A DNA stretch of 8,692 nucleotides, taken from Fimenecus sp045594885 (GTDB lineage: Bacteria; Bacillota; Clostridia; Oscillospirales; Acutalibacteraceae). Where the stretch lies: assembly GCA_045594885.1 (NCBI GenBank), contig JAZNZJ010000003.1, positions 1 through 8,692 on the forward strand. The letters run 5' to 3'. The translations under genes were made by a program, and so were the position numbers. The notes under the pieces are model-generated. The model saw only the letters and a list, made by a program, of their open reading frames with translations, was not told where the DNA came from and made no database searches. This document shows, piece by piece, positions 6,011 to 8,692 of this stretch. Each line of letters begins with the position of its first letter. The first letter of the stretch is position 1.

Positions 6011-6039
6011 ATTTTACCCTAAAACCGCAGTTTTTTCAA
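6011..6039 (-). promoter_or_regulatory. Probable sigma-A promoter of pgi
   Basis: On the minus strand TTGAAA (6034-6039) and TAAAAT (6011-6016) are separated by 17 bases, each one mismatch from consensus. The start point would be near 6004, with a leader of about 30 bases to the pgi ATG. It lies wholly in the 88-base gap after dacA. Confidence 0.65.
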
Positions 6040-6061
6040 TAGATTTTTTGGTATTTTTCAA

Positions 6062-7216
6062 TTATTTTTTTGAGAAAGTTGACCAGAGTAAATCAAATAC
6101 AAACTTCCAACTTCTGCGTTCAACATAGTTTTCACTTATTATATCGCAGGTAGTAATTACTTTTTCTCCGTTTTCAAAATAGACCGTACCCAGTTTCTGC
6201 CCCTTTTCCACAGGCGCTTCAACATCAACACACATATCAATTCTCTGTGTAATATTACTTTCAGCACCTTTTTTTATAAGTACAGAATCAATATTTTTTA
6301 TTATGGGCTTAACAGAATTTTCCACACCGTAAAGCACACTCACATCAGTAAGCAAAGATGTATCTACTTCGGGTTTAAATACCGAATAATTGGCAAAGCC
6401 CCAATTAAGCATTTTTTTGGCATCTTCAAATCTTTCGGTACTGCTGGTGCTGTCAAGCACCACTGCAACAAGATGCACACCATTTCTTTCTGCCGTTGCA
6501 CTTATGCAATATCCCGCCTTTGACGTAGTACCCGTTTTTAATCCCGTTGCACCCTCGTAAAATCTTATTAGTCTGTTGGTATTCACAAGTGAGGTTTCGC
6601 CGTCACGCAAGGTGTCAGTCCAAATTGATGTGTATTCTCTGATTTTGTCATACTTCATCAATTCACAACTCATAATTGCAATATCACGGGCTGTGGAATA
6701 GTGATTTTCGGTAGTATCATCAAGTCCCGAGCAATTTTCAAAATTGGTATTTACCATTCCCAATTCTTTTGCACGCTGATTCATCATTGAAATGAATGTT
6801 GCTTCATCACCTGCAACAAATTCGCCCAATGCAGTACTCGCATCATTTGCACTTGCTATGACCGTTGCTTTTAAAAGCTCGTGCACGGTCATCTGCTCAC
6901 CCTCTTTAAGCCATATTTGTGAGCCCCCCTTTGAAGATGCATTTTTACTTGCGGTTACTACGTCATCAAGAGATATTTTTTCACTTTCAAGTGCCTCCAT
7001 AACAAGCAACAAAGTCATAATTTTAGTTATTGATGCAGGGGGCAATTTTTCATCGGGATTTTTTGACATTAAAACTTCTCCGCTTGAAATTTCCATAAGT
7101 ATTGCGGATTGTGCCGACAAAGAACCTGCAATCGCATCACCTTCTTCTGCAAAAGCAATTATTGACATTGACAAGCCCAAAATTATACATAGCATAACCG
7201 ATATTATTTTCTTCAT
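6062..7216 (-). CDS. dacA: D-alanyl-D-alanine carboxypeptidase, PBP5 type
   Basis: This is a low-molecular-mass penicillin-binding protein that removes the terminal D-Ala from peptidoglycan stem peptides outside the membrane. The 384 residues begin with a signal peptide (basic KK, hydrophobic core, likely cut after AFA near residue 23). The three serine-acyltransferase motifs are in order: SITK (62-65, nucleophile S62 and K65), SAN (122-124) and KTG (227-229). A PBP5-like C-terminal beta domain spans about 275-365. The tail RRSWKFVFDLLWSTFSKK is amphipathic and should anchor the enzyme to the outer membrane face. The ATG at 7214-7216 has CCCTCC on the plus strand (GGAGGG on its own, 7223-7228), 6 bases upstream. 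It is divergent from mtaB. The class could also be named dacF; whether it is vegetative or sporulation-linked cannot be told from sequence alone. Confidence 0.94.
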   Translation of the reverse strand: MKKIISVMLCIILGLSMSIIAFAEEGDAIAGSLSAQSAILMEISSGEVLMSKNPDEKLPPASITKIMTLLLVMEALESEKISLDDVVTASKNASSKGGSQIWLKEGEQMTVHELLKATVIASANDASTALGEFVAGDEATFISMMNQRAKELGMVNTNFENCSGLDDTTENHYSTARDIAIMSCELMKYDKIREYTSIWTDTLRDGETSLVNTNRLIRFYEGATGLKTGTTSKAGYCISATAERNGVHLVAVVLDSTSSTERFEDAKKMLNWGFANYSVFKPEVDTSLLTDVSVLYGVENSVKPIIKNIDSVLIKKGAESNITQRIDMCVDVEAPVEKGQKLGTVYFENGEKVITTCDIISENYVERRSWKFVFDLLWSTFSKK

Positions 7217-7280
7217 TATTATCCCTCCGTAAAAAAATATATGAATGGGACAAATTACTATATGAAAAAATCAGAAAATG

Positions 7281-7289
7281 TGTTACAAT
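7281..7289 (+). promoter_or_regulatory. Extended -10 promoter element of mtaB
   Basis: TGTTACAAT contains a TGn extension and the -10 hexamer TACAAT (7284-7289). The -35 is poor (ATGAAA at 7262-7267, 16-base spacing), as is common with extended -10 promoters. Transcription would begin close to 7296, almost at the ribosome binding site GGTGAT (7297-7302), so the leader would be very short. I found no equally convincing promoter for dacA in this 89-base divergent gap. Confidence 0.5.
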
Positions 7290-7305
7290 ATGCTTTGGTG
7301 ATACT

Positions 7306-8589
7306 ATGAATGTATTTTTTCACACTCTTGGGTGCAAGGTAAATCAATATGAAACCCAAGAAATGCGTGAACAACTCAAACAAAACGGATACGCTATTAC
7401 TGAAGACGAAAATAATGCGGATATTTTCGTCATAAATTCTTGCACCGTCACAAGTGAAAGTGACAGAAAAACAAGGCAATGTGTACGTCATTATAAAAAA
7501 AATCATCCCGAATGTACAATTGTGCTTACAGGGTGTATGCCACAGTCATTTCCCGAAATGGCTGAAGCACTGACAGAAGCTGATATTGTTTTGGGCAATA
7601 AAAACAACAAACTGTTGGTTACATCTCTAAACGAATATTTTTCTGCGTCCTGCAGAGTATTGCACTTAGAACAACATCAAAGTGGTGAAGCACTTTTTTC
7701 AAGCGGAATAAGTGAGTTTGAAGAAAGAACAAGGGCAACTTTAAAAATTGAGGATGGTTGTGACAGATTCTGCTCTTATTGTATTATTCCAAAAGCACGT
7801 GGCAGAGTTCGTTGGAAATCAATTGAAGACATAAAAAATGAAGTTTCTGCCCTTGCTGAAAATGGTTTTCGTGAAATTGTGCTTGTTGGAATAAACCTCT
7901 CTGCTTATGGCAAAGATAGTGAGTTAAATCTTGCTGATGCTGTTTTTGCGGTCAGTGAAAACGAAAAAATTGAGCGAATTCGTTTAGGCTCTCTTGAGCC
8001 CGACCACATCACAGATGAACTGATTGAAAGACTTGCAAAATGTGATAAATTATGTCCTCAATTTCACATTTCATTACAAAGCGGATGCGATAAAATTCTT
8101 AAAAAAATGAATAGGCACTACACAAGTGAAGAATATTTTAAACTTTGTCAGAAATTGAGAAAAGAGTTTAAAGACTGTACTCTAACCACTGATATTATGG
8201 TGGGTTTTCCCCACGAAAATGATGAAGATTTTGAAATAACAAAGGCATTTGCCGAAAAAGTTGGATTTGAAAAAATACATATATTCCCCTATTCTCGCAG
8301 GCGCGGAACTGTGGCTGACAAAATGGACGGACAAATTGCAAAAAGTGTCAAAGCACAGAGAGTTCACCAGTTATCAACTGTTGCAGAAAAGATTAGAAAT
8401 GATTTTTTAAATGCACAAATTGGTAAAACTCTTTCAGTTCTTATTGAAACAAGGCAGAGTGACGGAATGTATTTAGGATACACCCCCAACTACACTCCCG
8501 TAAAAGTCAACTGCGATGCAAAAATTGGTGAAATTATAAATGCTAAAATTTATTCAGTTCAAGATGATTTTTGCATTGGACAGCAATAA
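7306..8589 (+). CDS. mtaB: tRNA threonylcarbamoyladenosine methylthiotransferase MtaB
   Basis: MtaB is a radical SAM methylthiotransferase that converts t6A to ms2t6A at position 37 of tRNAs reading ANN codons, which strengthens codon pairing. The 427 residues show the family layout. The N-terminal methylthiotransferase domain has three cluster cysteines (C10 in TLGCKVNQYET, C46 in NSCTVT, C77 in LTGCMPQ). The radical SAM domain has CxxxCxxC (C152, C156, C159 in GCDRFCSYCIIPKARG). A TRAM-type RNA-binding tail spans about 370-427. TLGCKVNQYE fits MtaB (YqeV type) better than MiaB or RimO. The ATG at 7306-7308 follows GGTGAT closely. It is a single-gene unit, closed by a strong terminator six bases downstream. 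All cluster cysteines are intact. Confidence 0.95.
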   Translation: MNVFFHTLGCKVNQYETQEMREQLKQNGYAITEDENNADIFVINSCTVTSESDRKTRQCVRHYKKNHPECTIVLTGCMPQSFPEMAEALTEADIVLGNKNNKLLVTSLNEYFSASCRVLHLEQHQSGEALFSSGISEFEERTRATLKIEDGCDRFCSYCIIPKARGRVRWKSIEDIKNEVSALAENGFREIVLVGINLSAYGKDSELNLADAVFAVSENEKIERIRLGSLEPDHITDELIERLAKCDKLCPQFHISLQSGCDKILKKMNRHYTSEEYFKLCQKLRKEFKDCTLTTDIMVGFPHENDEDFEITKAFAEKVGFEKIHIFPYSRRRGTVADKMDGQIAKSVKAQRVHQLSTVAEKIRNDFLNAQIGKTLSVLIETRQSDGMYLGYTPNYTPVKVNCDAKIGEIINAKIYSVQDDFCIGQQ

Positions 8590-8594
8590 AAAAT

Positions 8595-8631
8595 GACGGT
8601 AAGTTCAAAACACTTACCGTCTTTCTTTTTT
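8595..8631 (+). terminator. Strong bidirectional rho-independent terminator after mtaB
   Basis: GACGGTAAGT (8595-8604) and ACTTACCGTC (8612-8621) form a perfect 10-bp stem with a 7-base loop, followed by TTTCTTTTTT on the plus strand. On the minus strand the same stem is followed by ATTTTTTATT, so it can stop transcription from either side. This fits a convergent gene to the right. Confidence 0.9.
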
Positions 8632-8692
8632 ATAATGAGATTTCGTATGAAACTGAATTTGCAATATCATATGAATTGAATGACACCGTCAG
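8630..8692 (-). CDS. Possible C-terminal end of an unknown convergent gene (cut by window edge)
   Basis: Reading leftwards from the window edge, one minus-strand frame stays open for 20 codons (ending SYDIANSVSYEISL) and stops at TAA (8630-8632), nine bases before the terminator stem. The other two minus-strand frames hit stops within this stretch. The terminator's T run on the minus strand supports a real gene ending here, but 20 codons are too few to name a product or to exclude chance. Confidence 0.35.
   Translation of the reverse strand: MTVSFNSYDIANSVSYEISL

Noticed and set aside
6021..6036. AAAAC/GTTTT hairpin as a dacA terminator
   Set aside because: It is only five weak base pairs and overlaps the -35 and spacer of the pgi promoter. 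Chance pairing in AT-rich DNA is more likely.
6792..7232. 146-codon plus-strand open frame
   Set aside because: It is antisense to dacA, whose signal peptide and catalytic motifs are clear. It has no ribosome binding site and its composition mirrors the opposite strand.
7306..8589. MiaB or RimO instead of MtaB
   Set aside because: The TLGCKVNQYE start and overall layout fit the MtaB subgroup. MiaB typically has a longer N-terminal leader, and RimO has a different first motif.

Overview
The window is a compact, AT-rich stretch of chromosome. It looks like core genome from a Gram-positive Clostridia-type Bacillota, probably a gut Oscillospirales/Ruminococcaceae relative. That assignment rests on strong AGGAGG-type ribosome binding sites, sigma-A-like promoters, the Bacillus-type 445-residue Pgi, the DUF512-der gene pair, and GC-rich palindromic repeats of a kind I recall from gut Clostridia. 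No database was searched.

Layout, left to right. The 5' end of ruvC (minus strand) runs off the left edge and has its own promoter. A gene-free stretch of about 430 bases follows, at 116-548. It holds the ruvC promoter, a rho-independent terminator for the genes to the right, and several palindromic repeats, including a 101-bp MITE-like element. Next come seven minus-strand genes, read right to left: dacA (D,D-carboxypeptidase), pgi (glucose-6-phosphate isomerase), a small P-loop NTPase of unknown function, yceD (DUF177), rpmF (ribosomal protein L32), a PDZ/radical-SAM-like DUF512 protein, and der (ribosome-assembly GTPase). Beyond dacA, the divergent plus-strand gene mtaB (tRNA methylthiotransferase) ends at a strong terminator. 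That terminator also works on the other strand, and a short open frame converging on it may be the tail of another minus-strand gene.

The theme is housekeeping, weighted towards translation: rpmF/yceD for the large ribosomal subunit, Der for 50S assembly, and MtaB for modifying A37 of ANN-decoding tRNAs. Pgi serves central carbon metabolism, DacA trims peptidoglycan and RuvC resolves recombination junctions. Likely transcription units are yceD-rpmF (fully consensus promoter) with partial read-through into DUF512-der (stop and start share one base), pgi-P-loop gene, dacA alone, and mtaB alone.

I found no CRISPR array, transposase, prophage, tRNA/rRNA or defence system, and no clearly new multi-gene system. 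The least understood items are the P-loop protein, the DUF512 protein coupled to Der, and the repeat cluster downstream of der.
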